Notes: generated by a model not told the origin, from the sequence alone. A stretch of DNA of 64,000 nucleotides from Xenophilus aerolatus (GCA_030418545.1 QAIB01000002.1:124001-188000); one strand, 5' to 3'; shown: positions 16,102 through 24,601, counted from the stretch's first letter. Numbers and translations: made by a program.

Positions 16102-16998
16102 ATGACCGACCGCGAACCCGACTACCGCCCCGCCGCCGAACGCCCGGGGGGCCTGATCGTCGTCGTGCTGCTGGCCCTGCTGGCGGCCGGCTTCTTCGGC
16201 TGGCGATGGTGGCAGCAGCGCCAGGCCGAATCGGCCGCGACGCCGGCGGCTTCCGTCGTGGCACCGCCGGCCACGCCCGACGATGCGCCGCCAGCGCCGC
16301 CGGTGGCGCAGGGTCCCCAGAACCAGGTCGAGGACATCGCCAGGCCCGACGAGGGCCTGCCGCCTCTCGCCGACGCCGATGCCCGTGTGCGCTCGGCCCT
16401 CACCGAACTGCTGGGCGGCAAGAACGTCGCGGCCTTCCTGCAGATGGATGGCTTCGTGCGCCGCGTCGTCGCCACCATCGACAACCTGCCGCGCGAGCAC
16501 GCGCCGGTGCAGGTGTGGCCCGCGCGGCCGACGGCCGGACGCTTCGCGCTGTCGGGCGAGGGTGTGCAGCGCTCCGTCGCGCCGGACAACGCGGCGCGCT
16601 ACACGCCCTTCGTGCGCTTCGCCGAATCGATCGATGCGAAGCAGGCCGCGACGCTCTACGCCCGCCTGTACCCGCTCTTCCAGCAGGCCTACGAGGAGCT
16701 GGGCTACCCCGGCAAGTACTTCAACGACCGCCTCGTCGCCGTCATCGACCACCTGCTGGCCGCGCCCGAGCCGCAGGGACCGCTCGCCATCCGCGTGGTC
16801 GAGGTCAAGGGCGAGGTGCCTTCCGAGAAGCCGTGGGTGCGCTATGAATACGCCGACCCGAAGCTGGAGTCGCTGTCCGCCGGGCAGAAGCTGATGGTGC
16901 GGGTGGGCCTGGACAACGAGCGCCGCCTCAAGGCCCGGCTGCGCGAACTGCGCGCCCAGGTCGCCACGGCACGGCCCGGCGCGCCCTCGCGGCCCTGA
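16102..16998 (+). CDS. DUF3014 domain protein, single N-terminal membrane anchor
   Basis: A 298-residue protein matching the DUF3014 family, whose function I do not know. Residues 1-15 are cytosolic, a single helix (LIVVVLLALLAAGFFGWRWW) anchors it, a Pro/Ala-rich linker runs to about residue 85, and the folded domain is periplasmic. Recognisable segments are LPPLADADARVRSALTELLGG, FVRRVVATIDNLPRE, RYTPFVRFAESIDAKQAATLYARLYPLFQQAYEELGYP in pieces, and FNDRLVAVIDHLL. The start at 16102 is preceded by GGAGA at about 11 nt. It stands alone between the terminator at 15.9 kb and an AraC gene. An envelope role is inferred from topology only. Confidence 0.8.
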   Translation: MTDREPDYRPAAERPGGLIVVVLLALLAAGFFGWRWWQQRQAESAATPAASVVAPPATPDDAPPAPPVAQGPQNQVEDIARPDEGLPPLADADARVRSALTELLGGKNVAAFLQMDGFVRRVVATIDNLPREHAPVQVWPARPTAGRFALSGEGVQRSVAPDNAARYTPFVRFAESIDAKQAATLYARLYPLFQQAYEELGYPGKYFNDRLVAVIDHLLAAPEPQGPLAIRVVEVKGEVPSEKPWVRYEYADPKLESLSAGQKLMVRVGLDNERRLKARLRELRAQVATARPGAPSRP

Positions 16999-17118
16999 CG
17001 GGCCCGCGGCGCCGCGGCCTCCCGCGCGAAGGGGCATGCATCGAAGTCACACCGGGGCCGCGGCACTCGGTCACACTCGGGGTCCCGTTCCGGCCCGGAC
17101 CCTCGACGCCTTCGCACC

Positions 17119-18030
17119 ATGCCTGCTGCCGCCCCGCTCGCCGCTCCTGCCCATCCTCGCGACGCCCTGGGCTGCTCCGCCCACCGCTTGCTGCGCAACG
17201 AGCAGATCTCGCTCGACGGCGGCCTGCAGGTCTATCGCAAGACGGTGTCCGACGAACAGGTCGGCAGCGTCGAGACGCCGCCCTCGGGCCGCGGCATCCT
17301 GCTGGGCGTGTCGCTGGCCGACGGCCACAGCCGTCGCATCATCCACGCCCACCACGCGACCACGCACCACTTCGCCTGCGGCAGCATCTACGTGCGCGAC
17401 TTCAACGAGCGCTACCGGGCCGACATGAAGAGCGGCTTCGATTTCCTGCTGGTGGAGTTCCCCTATGCCGCGCTCGAGCAGGACGCCGACCGCGCCGTGC
17501 CGCTGGGCCTGGGCGCGCCCAACCGCCTGACGGGCGTGCGCGACGAGGTGCTGCATCACCTGGCGCTGGCGCTGCTGCCGGCGCTGGCCCATCCGCAGAC
17601 CGCGAGCCGGCTCTTCCTCGACCATGTCACCGGCGCCATGGCGGCCCACGTGCTGGGCCGCTGCGAGGGCCAGCGGGCCGAGCCGCCGCGCCGGCGCCGG
17701 CTGCTGCCGCGCACGCTCGAACTGCGGGCCAAGGAGATGCTGGCCGCGCGCCTGGACGGCGAACTGTCGGCGCAGGAGATCGCCGACGCCTGCGGCATGT
17801 CGCGCAGCTACTTCATCCATGCCTTCCGCGAGACGACCGGCCAGACGCCGCACCAGTGGCTGGTCGCGCAGCGCCTGGCACGCGCGCGCACGCTGCTCGC
17901 CAAGCCCACGCTGACGCTGGCCGACATCGCGGCCACCTGCGGCTTTGCCGACCAGAGCCATTTCAGCCGCGTCTTCACGCAGCACATGGGCCTGCCGCCC
18001 GGCCGCTGGCGGCGCACCTACCGTCACTGA
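17119..18030 (+). CDS. AraC-family transcriptional regulator
   Basis: A 303-residue regulator with a variable N-terminal sensing half (about 1-190) and a C-terminal pair of helix-turn-helix motifs (about 205-303). The second HTH ends in the family signature ADIAATCGFADQSHFSRVF and GLPPGRWRR. The N-terminal half contains a histidine-rich stretch (IIHAHHATTHHFACG) that may bind metal or simply be a cupin-like core. It lies 23 nt upstream of a UBP zinc-finger gene and may be cotranscribed with it. No target operator could be assigned. Confidence 0.88.
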   Translation: MPAAAPLAAPAHPRDALGCSAHRLLRNEQISLDGGLQVYRKTVSDEQVGSVETPPSGRGILLGVSLADGHSRRIIHAHHATTHHFACGSIYVRDFNERYRADMKSGFDFLLVEFPYAALEQDADRAVPLGLGAPNRLTGVRDEVLHHLALALLPALAHPQTASRLFLDHVTGAMAAHVLGRCEGQRAEPPRRRRLLPRTLELRAKEMLAARLDGELSAQEIADACGMSRSYFIHAFRETTGQTPHQWLVAQRLARARTLLAKPTLTLADIAATCGFADQSHFSRVFTQHMGLPPGRWRRTYRH

Positions 18031-18053
18031 ACCCCCGCGAGGAGAACACCCCC

Positions 18054-18362
18054 ATGCCCCGTGCCTGCACGCACACCGACAGCATCCACACCGTCACGCC
18101 CGGTTCGCTGGGCTGCGAGGAATGCCTCAAGACCGGCAGCCGATGGGTGCACCTGCGCCTGTGCCGCAGCTGCGGCCACGTGGGCTGCTGCGACGATTCG
18201 CCCAACCGCCACGCGCGGGCGCACTTCAAGGCCACCGGCCATCCCATCATCGAAGGCTACGACCCACCCGAAGGCTGGGGCTGGTGCTTCGTCGACAAGG
18301 TGGTGGTCGACCTGGGCACCGACACCACGCCGCAGAACGGGCCGATCCCGCGCTACGTCTGA
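18054..18362 (+). CDS. UBP-type zinc-finger domain protein
   Basis: A 102-residue stand-alone zinc-finger UBP domain. The likely ligands are C5, H7, C21, C24, C37, C40, C45, H53, H57 and H63, covering the Cys/His pattern of the domain (GCEECLKTG, LRLCRSCGHVGCC, NRHARAHF). In eukaryotes this domain binds the C-terminus of ubiquitin; the role of small bacterial versions is not known to me. A GAGGAGA ribosome-binding site precedes the ATG. It follows an AraC regulator by 23 nt. Its stop codon overlaps the left arm of the long inverted repeat. Confidence 0.88.
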   Translation: MPRACTHTDSIHTVTPGSLGCEECLKTGSRWVHLRLCRSCGHVGCCDDSPNRHARAHFKATGHPIIEGYDPPEGWGWCFVDKVVVDLGTDTTPQNGPIPRYV

Positions 18363-18466
18363 TACGGTCTTGCATTCAAACGCATAACCGCGTTGGGGCG
18401 CCTTGCCGTGCTACAGCACTGTCTGCGGCGCCCCGCCTTGTTCTGCGCTTGAATGCAAAACCGTAT
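18362..18466. repeat. 105-nt nested inverted repeat between convergent genes
   Basis: The outer arms 18362-18383 and 18445-18466 pair at 20 of 22 positions. Inside, GGGGCGCC (18395-18402) pairs perfectly with GGCGCCCC (18427-18434), and at the tip GTGCT/AGCAC (18408-18412, 18415-18419) form a small stem. The left end overlaps the stop codon of the zinc-finger gene and the right end stops 9 nt before the stop of the convergent MFS gene. It could be a bidirectional terminator, a REP/MITE-like dispersed element, or both. It has no long T run on either strand. Confidence 0.7.
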
Positions 18467-18475
18467 GAAGCGCCT

Positions 18476-20056
18476 TCACAGCGCCAGGAAGTGATGCACC
18501 TCCGGCCGCTGCGGCCCGATGTGCCAGCGCACCACCTCGTCCTGCAGGTCGGCATCGGCATGCGACACGCGATGGTGCTGGCGCAGGTGCTCGGCCCACG
18601 ACTCGACCATGAACCACTCGACGATGCGCTCCGGGTCGGCCGTGTGTTCGTGCAGGCCCCAGGCATAGGCGCCGTCGCGCCGGCGTTCGGGCGCCAGGCG
18701 GCGCACCGCCTCCACGAAGGCCGGGCGGTCTTCCTTGCGCACGCGGTATTCCACCTGCACCATCACCGGCCCGCGGTCGTGGGCCACGGGCTCGGCCAGC
18801 AGCGGCTCGGGCCAGTGGCGCGAGGCCTGCAGGTCGGCCTCGCCGGCAGGCAGGCGCACGCGGTGGAAGAGCAGGGCGACGAGCAGCAGGCCCGCGGCCG
18901 CACCCACCAGCGCGCCGCGCACGCCCAGCTGCTGCGCCACCAGGCCCCAGCCCAGGCTGCCGGCGGCCATCGCGCCGTTGAACACCGTGAGGTAGACGGC
19001 CAGCCCGCGTCCGCGTACCCAGTTGGGCAGCACCGCCTGCGCCACGCCGTTGAGCGTGGTCAGCGCCGTGATCCAGCCGACGCCCAGCACCAGCAGCAGC
19101 AGCACCGCCAGCCACTGCGGCGGCGCCAGCACCAGCGCGCCCAGCACCGCCACCGTGAGCACCGACGCGAGCAGGATCAGGCCGTCGGCGTCGAGCCTGG
19201 CGCGCAGCCGCGGCATCACCAGCGCACCCACGATCGCGCCCGCGCCCACGGCGCCCATCAGCACGCCGTAGAAACCGGCCGTGCCATGGAGCATCTGGCG
19301 CGCCACCAGCGGCAGCAGGGCCCACGCGGCACTCGCGAAGAGGAAGAACACGGCCGCGCGCAGCAGCACGATGTGCAGCTCGCGGCTGGCACGCGCGTAG
19401 CGCAGGCCGGCCCGGAAGGCGCCGCCGAAGTTCTCCGACAGGCCGTCGGCGTCGGTGGCGGCGGGCCGCTTCCACCACAGCAGTGCGGCGATCACGAAGA
19501 CGTAGCTCGCCACGTCGGCGCCGTAGGTCATCGCGGCACCGAAGCTCGCGAGGATCAGCCCGCCCAGGGCGGGGCCGATCGCGCGTGCGATGTTGATGCC
19601 GAGCGAGTTGAGCGCCACCGCGTTCTTCAGCTCCTCGCGCGGCACCAGCTCCGGCACGATGGACTGCCAGGTCGGCCCCATTAAGGCCGCGCCCACGCCG
19701 CCGATGAAGGTCAGCGCGATCAGGTACTCGACGGTGAGCGCGCCCGACCGTGAGAGCAGCAGCAGCGCGGTGCTCACTGCGGCGAGCAGGACCTGCACCA
19801 CGATCAGGAAGCGGCGCCGGTCCAGGATGTCCGACAGCACGCCGGCCGGGATGGCCAGCAGGAACACCGGCAGCGTTGCCGCCGTCTGGATGAGCGCGAC
19901 CGCGGTGGGGCTGGGCGACAGGTCGGTGACCAGCCAGGCGCTGGCCACGTCGCGCATGAAGCTGCCGATGTTGCCCAGCACCGTGGCACCCCACAGCACC
20001 GCGAAGACCGGGAGCCGCAAGGGCGCGAAACTGCTTTTGGTTGCGGCCTCAGCCAT
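18476..20056 (-). CDS. MFS transporter of the transmembrane secretion effector type, with C-terminal cytosolic domain
   Basis: A 526-residue protein. About 420 residues form a 12-helix major-facilitator core resembling the MFS_3/enterobactin-exporter group. They begin FAPLRLPVFAVLWGATVLGN and include the loop IPAGVLSDILDRRRFL. About 100 residues follow that look like an antibiotic-biosynthesis-monooxygenase-type ferredoxin-like domain (VMVQVEYRVRKEDRPAF, IVEWFMVESWAEHLRQH). This layout is normal for the family, which exports small molecules by proton antiport. It is the last gene of the minus operon starting at 23376 and its start overlaps the DoxX gene by 8 nt. Confidence 0.87.
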   Translation of the reverse strand: MAEAATKSSFAPLRLPVFAVLWGATVLGNIGSFMRDVASAWLVTDLSPSPTAVALIQTAATLPVFLLAIPAGVLSDILDRRRFLIVVQVLLAAVSTALLLLSRSGALTVEYLIALTFIGGVGAALMGPTWQSIVPELVPREELKNAVALNSLGINIARAIGPALGGLILASFGAAMTYGADVASYVFVIAALLWWKRPAATDADGLSENFGGAFRAGLRYARASRELHIVLLRAAVFFLFASAAWALLPLVARQMLHGTAGFYGVLMGAVGAGAIVGALVMPRLRARLDADGLILLASVLTVAVLGALVLAPPQWLAVLLLLVLGVGWITALTTLNGVAQAVLPNWVRGRGLAVYLTVFNGAMAAGSLGWGLVAQQLGVRGALVGAAAGLLLVALLFHRVRLPAGEADLQASRHWPEPLLAEPVAHDRGPVMVQVEYRVRKEDRPAFVEAVRRLAPERRRDGAYAWGLHEHTADPERIVEWFMVESWAEHLRQHHRVSHADADLQDEVVRWHIGPQRPEVHHFLAL

Positions 20057-20444
20057 GCGTGCGTTCCTTCCGGTCGAGCCAGGCCACGAGTATGAAGCCG
20101 CCCACCAGCCCCAGGTGCTCGAAGAAGGCGTTGGCCGCGCCGAAGCGCTGCGGCTGCGGCATCTCCCAGAAGCGCAGCGCCAGGAAGGTCGCGCCCAGCG
20201 TGAAGGCGGCCAGCATCAGCGCGCCCAGCCAGCGCAGCCGGCCGCTGAGGATGAGCGCCGAGGCGCCCAGCTCCAGCACGATCACCGCCGCGGCCAGCGG
20301 CGCCGCCGGCGCCAGGCCGAAGTGCCTCATCTCGGCGATGGCGCCGTCGAAGTCGAAGGCCTTGACCAGGCCGCCCTGCAGGTAGGCCGCGCACAGCAGC
20401 AGCAGGGCCGCGCGGTAGACCCAGGGCGATCGCGTCCAGCCCAT
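20049..20444 (-). CDS. DoxX-family membrane protein
   Basis: A 131-residue protein with four predicted membrane helices (AALLLLCAAYLQGGLVKA, LAAAVIVLELGASALIL, LGALMLAAFTLGATFLAL, FFEHLGLVGGFILVAW), the pattern of the DoxX family. Members are linked to quinone or redox processes but are mostly uncharacterised. The ATG at 20442-20444 overlaps the stop of the amidohydrolase gene (TGATG). An alternative TTG start seven codons upstream seems less likely. Part of the amidohydrolase/XapX/MFS operon. Confidence 0.82.
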   Translation of the reverse strand: MGWTRSPWVYRAALLLLCAAYLQGGLVKAFDFDGAIAEMRHFGLAPAAPLAAAVIVLELGASALILSGRLRWLGALMLAAFTLGATFLALRFWEMPQPQRFGAANAFFEHLGLVGGFILVAWLDRKERTHG

Positions 20445-22435
20445 CAGACCGCCCAGCAGGCGCAACCCAGCGCGCCCCAGAAGCTCTTGAGATCGGCCAC
20501 CGGCAGCCGGCTGCCCCAGGCGCTGGCGTGCGCATGGCCGTGCACGTTGCAGCTCGTCGCGCAGGCGCAGGCCTGGGCGGCGCGGCGCAGCGTGGTCTGC
20601 AGCGGTGCGCCTTCGCGGCCCCAGGCGCCGTAGCCGCCGTAACGGCGCACGGGCGACCAGTCGGGCATGGCGGGCGGCGGCCCGCCGGCGTCCAGCGGCG
20701 CGAAGGGTCCGACACCGTAGACCACCTTGCCGCCGACCATCGTGAGCAGCGAGGTGGTGTCGGCGATCTCGGATTCAGGGCAGGCGAAGAAGTCGCGGTC
20801 GGGCACGATAAGGTCGGCCAGCTGGCCGGCCTCGATGCGGCCCTTCCTGCCTTCCTCGTTGGAGAACCAGGTCACCTTCTCGGTCCACATGCGCAGGGCC
20901 GTGTCGCGGTCGAGCAGGTTGCGCTCCGGCGTGATCTGCAGACCGCCCACCGTCTTGCCGGTAACGAGCCATGACAGCGACACCCACGGGTTGTACGATG
21001 CCACGCGCGTCGCATCGGTCCCGGCCGACACGTGGATGCCCTTGTCGAGCATGCGCTTGACCGGCGGCGTCGCCTCGGCGGCGGCCGGGCCGTAGCGCTC
21101 GACGAAGTACTCGCCCTGGTAGGCCATGCGGTGCTGGACCGCCACGCCGCCGCCCAGCGCCGCGATGCGGTCGATGGAACGTTCCGAGATCGTCTCGGCA
21201 TGGTCGAAGAACCAGTTCAGGCCCGCGAGCGGCGTGTCGCGGTTGACCTTCTCGAACACGTCGAGCGAGCGGCTGATGGTCTCGTCGTAGGTCGCGTGCA
21301 TGCGCCAGGGCCAGCGGTTCTGCACCAGCACGCGCACGACCTCTTCCAGCTCGCCTTCCATCTCGGCCGGCATGTCGGGCCGCGGCTGGCGGAAGTCCTC
21401 GAAGTCGGCGGCCGAGAAGACCAGCATCTCGCCGGCGCCGTTGTGGCGGAAGTAGTCGTCGCCCTGCTTGTACTTCGAGCTGGCCGTCCAGTTCAGGAAG
21501 TCCTGCTTCTCCTGCTTGGGCTTTTGCGTGAAGAGGTTGTAGGCCAGGCGGATGGTGAGCTGTCCCGCGTCCGCGAGCTGCTGGATGACCTGGTAGTCCT
21601 CAGGGTAGTTCTGGAAGCCGCCGCCGGCATCGATGGCGCCCGTGACGCCCAGCCGGTTGAGCTCGCGCATGAAGTGACGCGTGGAGTTGAGCTGGTACTC
21701 GGGCGGCAGCTTCGGCCCCTTGGCCAGCGTGGCATACAGGATGGCCGCGTTGGGCTTGGCCAGCAGCAGGCCGGTCGGGTTGCCGGCGCTGTCGCGCACG
21801 ATCTCGCCGCCGGGAGGGGCCGGCGTGTCCTTGCCATAGCCGACCGCGCGCAGCGCCGCGCCGTTGAGCAGGGCGCGGTCGTACAGGTGCAGGATGAAGA
21901 CCGGCGTGTCGGGCGCGACGGCGTTGAGCTCCTCGATGGTGGGCAGCCGCTTTTCGACGAACTGGTGCTCGGTGAAGCCGCCCACCACGCGCACCCACTG
22001 CGGCGCGGGCGTGATCGCCACCTGCTGGCGCAGCATGGCCATCGCATCGGCCAGGCTGCGCACGCCGTCCCAGCGCAGCTCGAGGTTGAAGTTCAGCCCG
22101 CCGCGGATGATGTGCAGGTGGTTGTCGATCAGGCCGGGCAGCACGCTGCGGCCCTGCAGGTCGACCACGCGGGTGCGGGTGCCGGCCAGCGGCAGGATGT
22201 CCTCGCTGCGGCCCACCTTCAGGAAGCGGCCGCTGGCGATGGCGACGGCACTGGCGGTGGGATTGCCGCGGTCTAGCGTGGTGAAGCGGCCGTTGTGCAG
22301 GATCAGCTCGGGGGTGGCGGCATCGGCCATGGGGTTGCTCCGGGTGGGGTGGGTCTGGGCCGTGGCGGCACCGGCCGCGGCGCCCAGGGCGCCGAGGACC
22401 AGGCGGCGGCGGCCGTCGTCGATGGTGGTGTTCAT
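20444..22435 (-). CDS. YtcJ-like amidohydrolase with Tat-like leader and Cys/His-rich C-terminal tail
   Basis: A 663-residue amidohydrolase of the YtcJ group, metal-dependent hydrolases acting on amide, ester or C-N bonds. The N-terminus (DGRRRLVLGALGAAAGA) looks like a Tat signal, suggesting export. Metal-binding landmarks are LPGLIDNHLHII and, later, WFFDHAETIS and the GTDATRVASYNPW segment. The C-terminal tail from about residue 617 is unusual. It has C623, C625, C629, then H632, H634, H636, then C658 and C660 just before the end. This could be an extra metal or heme-free redox site. The start overlaps the XapX gene by 4 nt and the stop overlaps DoxX. Substrate unknown. Confidence 0.87.
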   Translation of the reverse strand: MNTTIDDGRRRLVLGALGAAAGAATAQTHPTRSNPMADAATPELILHNGRFTTLDRGNPTASAVAIASGRFLKVGRSEDILPLAGTRTRVVDLQGRSVLPGLIDNHLHIIRGGLNFNLELRWDGVRSLADAMAMLRQQVAITPAPQWVRVVGGFTEHQFVEKRLPTIEELNAVAPDTPVFILHLYDRALLNGAALRAVGYGKDTPAPPGGEIVRDSAGNPTGLLLAKPNAAILYATLAKGPKLPPEYQLNSTRHFMRELNRLGVTGAIDAGGGFQNYPEDYQVIQQLADAGQLTIRLAYNLFTQKPKQEKQDFLNWTASSKYKQGDDYFRHNGAGEMLVFSAADFEDFRQPRPDMPAEMEGELEEVVRVLVQNRWPWRMHATYDETISRSLDVFEKVNRDTPLAGLNWFFDHAETISERSIDRIAALGGGVAVQHRMAYQGEYFVERYGPAAAEATPPVKRMLDKGIHVSAGTDATRVASYNPWVSLSWLVTGKTVGGLQITPERNLLDRDTALRMWTEKVTWFSNEEGRKGRIEAGQLADLIVPDRDFFACPESEIADTTSLLTMVGGKVVYGVGPFAPLDAGGPPPAMPDWSPVRRYGGYGAWGREGAPLQTTLRRAAQACACATSCNVHGHAHASAWGSRLPVADLKSFWGALGCACWAV

Positions 22436-22716
22436 GCGTCCTGTCCCGGCACTGCGCCCGCGCGGGCGGATGGCTTCTTCGCGCACTGCGGCAGCTCGCC
22501 GAACACGTGCGGCTTGACCTGCTCGTGCAGCCACGAGGCGGCGTGCGTGTCGGGCCGGAACCATTGCCGCACCAGCGGCGGGATCTGCTCGCCGGCCAGG
22601 ATGCCGAGCAGCCCGACCAGCGCGATCACCGGCGGCGCTGGCGAGCGCACCTGGAACAGGCCGTAGATCACGCCGACCAGCAGGCCAAGCGCGAGTGCCA
22701 GGACGTAGGGCTTCAT
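22432..22716 (-). CDS. XapX domain protein (DUF1427)
   Basis: A 94-residue protein with two short hydrophobic helices (YVLALALGLLVGVIYGLF and VIALVGLLGILAGEQIP) typical of the XapX domain, followed by a polar tail rich in His and Pro. The function of the family is unknown; it is often found beside YtcJ-like amidohydrolases, as here. Its stop overlaps the amidohydrolase start by 4 nt, and it lies 6 nt after the isochorismatase-like gene, so the operon is tightly coupled. Confidence 0.83.
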   Translation of the reverse strand: MKPYVLALALGLLVGVIYGLFQVRSPAPPVIALVGLLGILAGEQIPPLVRQWFRPDTHAASWLHEQVKPHVFGELPQCAKKPSARAGAVPGQDA

Positions 22717-22722
22717 GTGTGC

Positions 22723-23376
22723 TCAGCCTTCGTGGGCGTTGAACATCGTCTTGGCGTAGGTCACGCCCAGGCCGTAGGCGCCACCCCAGCGGCGCGCGAT
22801 GCCGGTGGTGAGCTCGTAGGTCTCGGCGCGCGCCCAGTCGCGCTGCAGCTCCAGCAGGTACTGCAGCGAGGTCATCGGCCGTGCGCCGGCCTGCACCATG
22901 CGGTCCATGGCGCGGTCGTGCGCCTCGGTCGAGATGTCGCCGCAAGCGTCGGCGATCACGTACACCTCGAAGCCCTGGTCGATCGCCGACAGGGCCGGGC
23001 CGACGATGCACACGCCGGTCCACAGGCCCGCGAGCACGATGCGCGGCTTGCCGATCGCGTTGATGCGGTCGATGACGGCGGCGTCCTCCCAGGTGTTCAT
23101 CGAGGTGCGGTCGAGCATCGCCTGGCCGGGGAAGGCCTCTGTGATCTCGCTGAACATGGGGCCCGAGAAGCTCTTCTCCGCCACGGTCGTGAGGATCGTC
23201 GACACGCCGAAGCCCGCGGCCGCCTGCGCGACCAGCGCCGCGTTGTTGCGCAGCAGGGTGGCGTCGATCGACTTGGTCGCGAAGGCCATCTGCGACTGGA
23301 AGTCGATCATGACGAGCGTGTGGTCCTGCGGCTTGAGCAGGGTTGCGCCGGGAACGGGGGTGGCTTGGATGGACAC
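22723..23376 (-). CDS. Isochorismatase-fold hydrolase (YcaC-like)
   Basis: A 217-residue cysteine hydrolase of the isochorismatase superfamily, close to YcaC in length and pattern. The catalytic Asp is D25 (MIDFQSQ) and the nucleophilic Cys is C123 (GLWTGVCIV); a lysine in VAEKSFSG may complete the triad. The start is a GTG at 23374-23376 with AAGGAG 7 nt upstream. The open frame continues to 23607, but that extension is not family-like and would fill the promoter. It is the first gene of a five-gene operon divergent from a LysR regulator. The physiological substrate is unknown. Confidence 0.87.
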   Translation of the reverse strand: MSIQATPVPGATLLKPQDHTLVMIDFQSQMAFATKSIDATLLRNNAALVAQAAAGFGVSTILTTVAEKSFSGPMFSEITEAFPGQAMLDRTSMNTWEDAAVIDRINAIGKPRIVLAGLWTGVCIVGPALSAIDQGFEVYVIADACGDISTEAHDRAMDRMVQAGARPMTSLQYLLELQRDWARAETYELTTGIARRWGGAYGLGVTYAKTMFNAHEG

Positions 23377-23680
23377 GGGAGAACTCCTTTTTTCGGGTGG
23401 TGGCGGCGGCCGGGGATGTTGCGAAAGAGCGGGGCGCTTTGTCTTGTCGATTGGGGGGCTGCTTTGCACATTTGCCGCCGCGGGGGCGGCACGGACGTGC
23501 AAGAGGGCCTGCGATTCATCGAATTCGTTCACAATCGCGCCCAGACCGGTAGCGCTGGGGCTTTCGCTCTCGATTTCGATGAATCGGGGCGAATCTTCGC
23601 TGGCCATGCAGCGCCGATGAACGAATTGTTGGCCGGCTTATCGTCGAAAATATCGATGATCAAAAAATAGGCAGTCCCAC
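23377..23680. promoter_or_regulatory. Divergent control region between isochorismatase operon and lysR, with candidate LysR operator
   Basis: This 304-bp gap contains no gene that I can support. AT content is highest near 23640-23670, just before the lysR start. There an imperfect palindrome, ATCGTCG-N7-CGATGAT (23640-23660, six of seven pairs matching), has the size expected of a LysR-type site. It lies about 20 bp before the lysR start, so autorepression is plausible. No clear -35/-10 pair was assigned. Confidence 0.45.
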
Positions 23681-24589
23681 ATGCTCAAGCTGACCCTCGA
23701 CGCCATCGAACTGGTCGATGCCATCGCCCTGCACGGCTCCTTCGCGGCCGCGGCGGCGCGGCTGAACCGGGTGCCCTCGACCGTCTCCTATGCTGTGGCC
23801 AAGCTCGAGGAGCAGCTGGGCCTGCGCCTGTTCGAGCGCCATGGGCCGCGCGTGTCGCTGACCGCGGCAGGGCGCGAGATGCTGGACGAGGGGCGCTGGC
23901 TGCTCAACGCGGCCGGCGCGCTGGAATCGCGCATGCGCCAGGTCGCGACCGGCTACGAGGCCGAGCTGCGCCTGGTGCACGACTCGCTCGTGCCCACCGA
24001 TGCACTGATGGACGACATCGCGGCCTTCGAGGCCCTGCGCTGCGGCACGCGCCTGCGCATCGGCTGCGAGGCGCTCACCGGCACCTGGGAGGCGCTGCGC
24101 GACGGCCGCGCCGACATCGTGCTCGCCGCCGGCGAGGGGCCGGTCGGCGGCGGCTACCAGGCCTTCATGGCCGGCACGCTGGACTTCGTGTTCTGCGTGG
24201 CGCCGCAGCATCCACTGGCCCGCATGCGCCGCGCGCTGCGGCGCAGCGACCTCATGGAGCACAACGCCATCGTGGTCGGCGACACCGCGCGGGCCTTGTC
24301 GGAGCGCACCGTGGGACTGCTCGCGGGCCAGTCGCGCATCACCGTGCCCACCATGGCCGCCAAGATCGCATGCCAGCGCAGCGGGCTGGGCCACGGCTTC
24401 CTGCCGCGGGCCTGCATCGAGGCCGACCTGGCGCGCGGCAGCCTGGTGGCATTGAAGACCGAAGAAGACCGTGCGCCCGAATCCTTCTGGCTCGCATGGA
24501 AGACCGGTGCGGAGGGCAAGGCGCTGCAGTGGTGGCGCGACCGGCTCAAGCGCCCGCTGGTGCCGGCGCTGCTGCCGCGTTCCACCTGA
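23681..24589 (+). CDS. LysR-family transcriptional regulator
   Basis: A 302-residue LysR regulator. The N-terminal winged HTH is clear (IALHGSFAAAAARLNRVPST, LEEQLGLRLFERHGPRVSLT). The effector domain spans about 90-290 (VLAAGEGPVGGGYQAF, LARMRRALRRSDLMEHN). It is transcribed away from the isochorismatase/XapX/amidohydrolase/DoxX/MFS operon, which it most likely controls. The LysR pattern of a divergent target and a palindrome next to its own start supports this. The effector is unknown. Confidence 0.9.
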   Translation: MLKLTLDAIELVDAIALHGSFAAAAARLNRVPSTVSYAVAKLEEQLGLRLFERHGPRVSLTAAGREMLDEGRWLLNAAGALESRMRQVATGYEAELRLVHDSLVPTDALMDDIAAFEALRCGTRLRIGCEALTGTWEALRDGRADIVLAAGEGPVGGGYQAFMAGTLDFVFCVAPQHPLARMRRALRRSDLMEHNAIVVGDTARALSERTVGLLAGQSRITVPTMAAKIACQRSGLGHGFLPRACIEADLARGSLVALKTEEDRAPESFWLAWKTGAEGKALQWWRDRLKRPLVPALLPRST

Positions 24590-24601
24590 AGGCGGCTGCG
24601 C

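Noticed and set aside
18362-18466. Integron attC site for the nested inverted repeat
   Set aside because: The ends lack the RYYYAAC/GTTRRRY core sites, and no integrase or cassette array is nearby.
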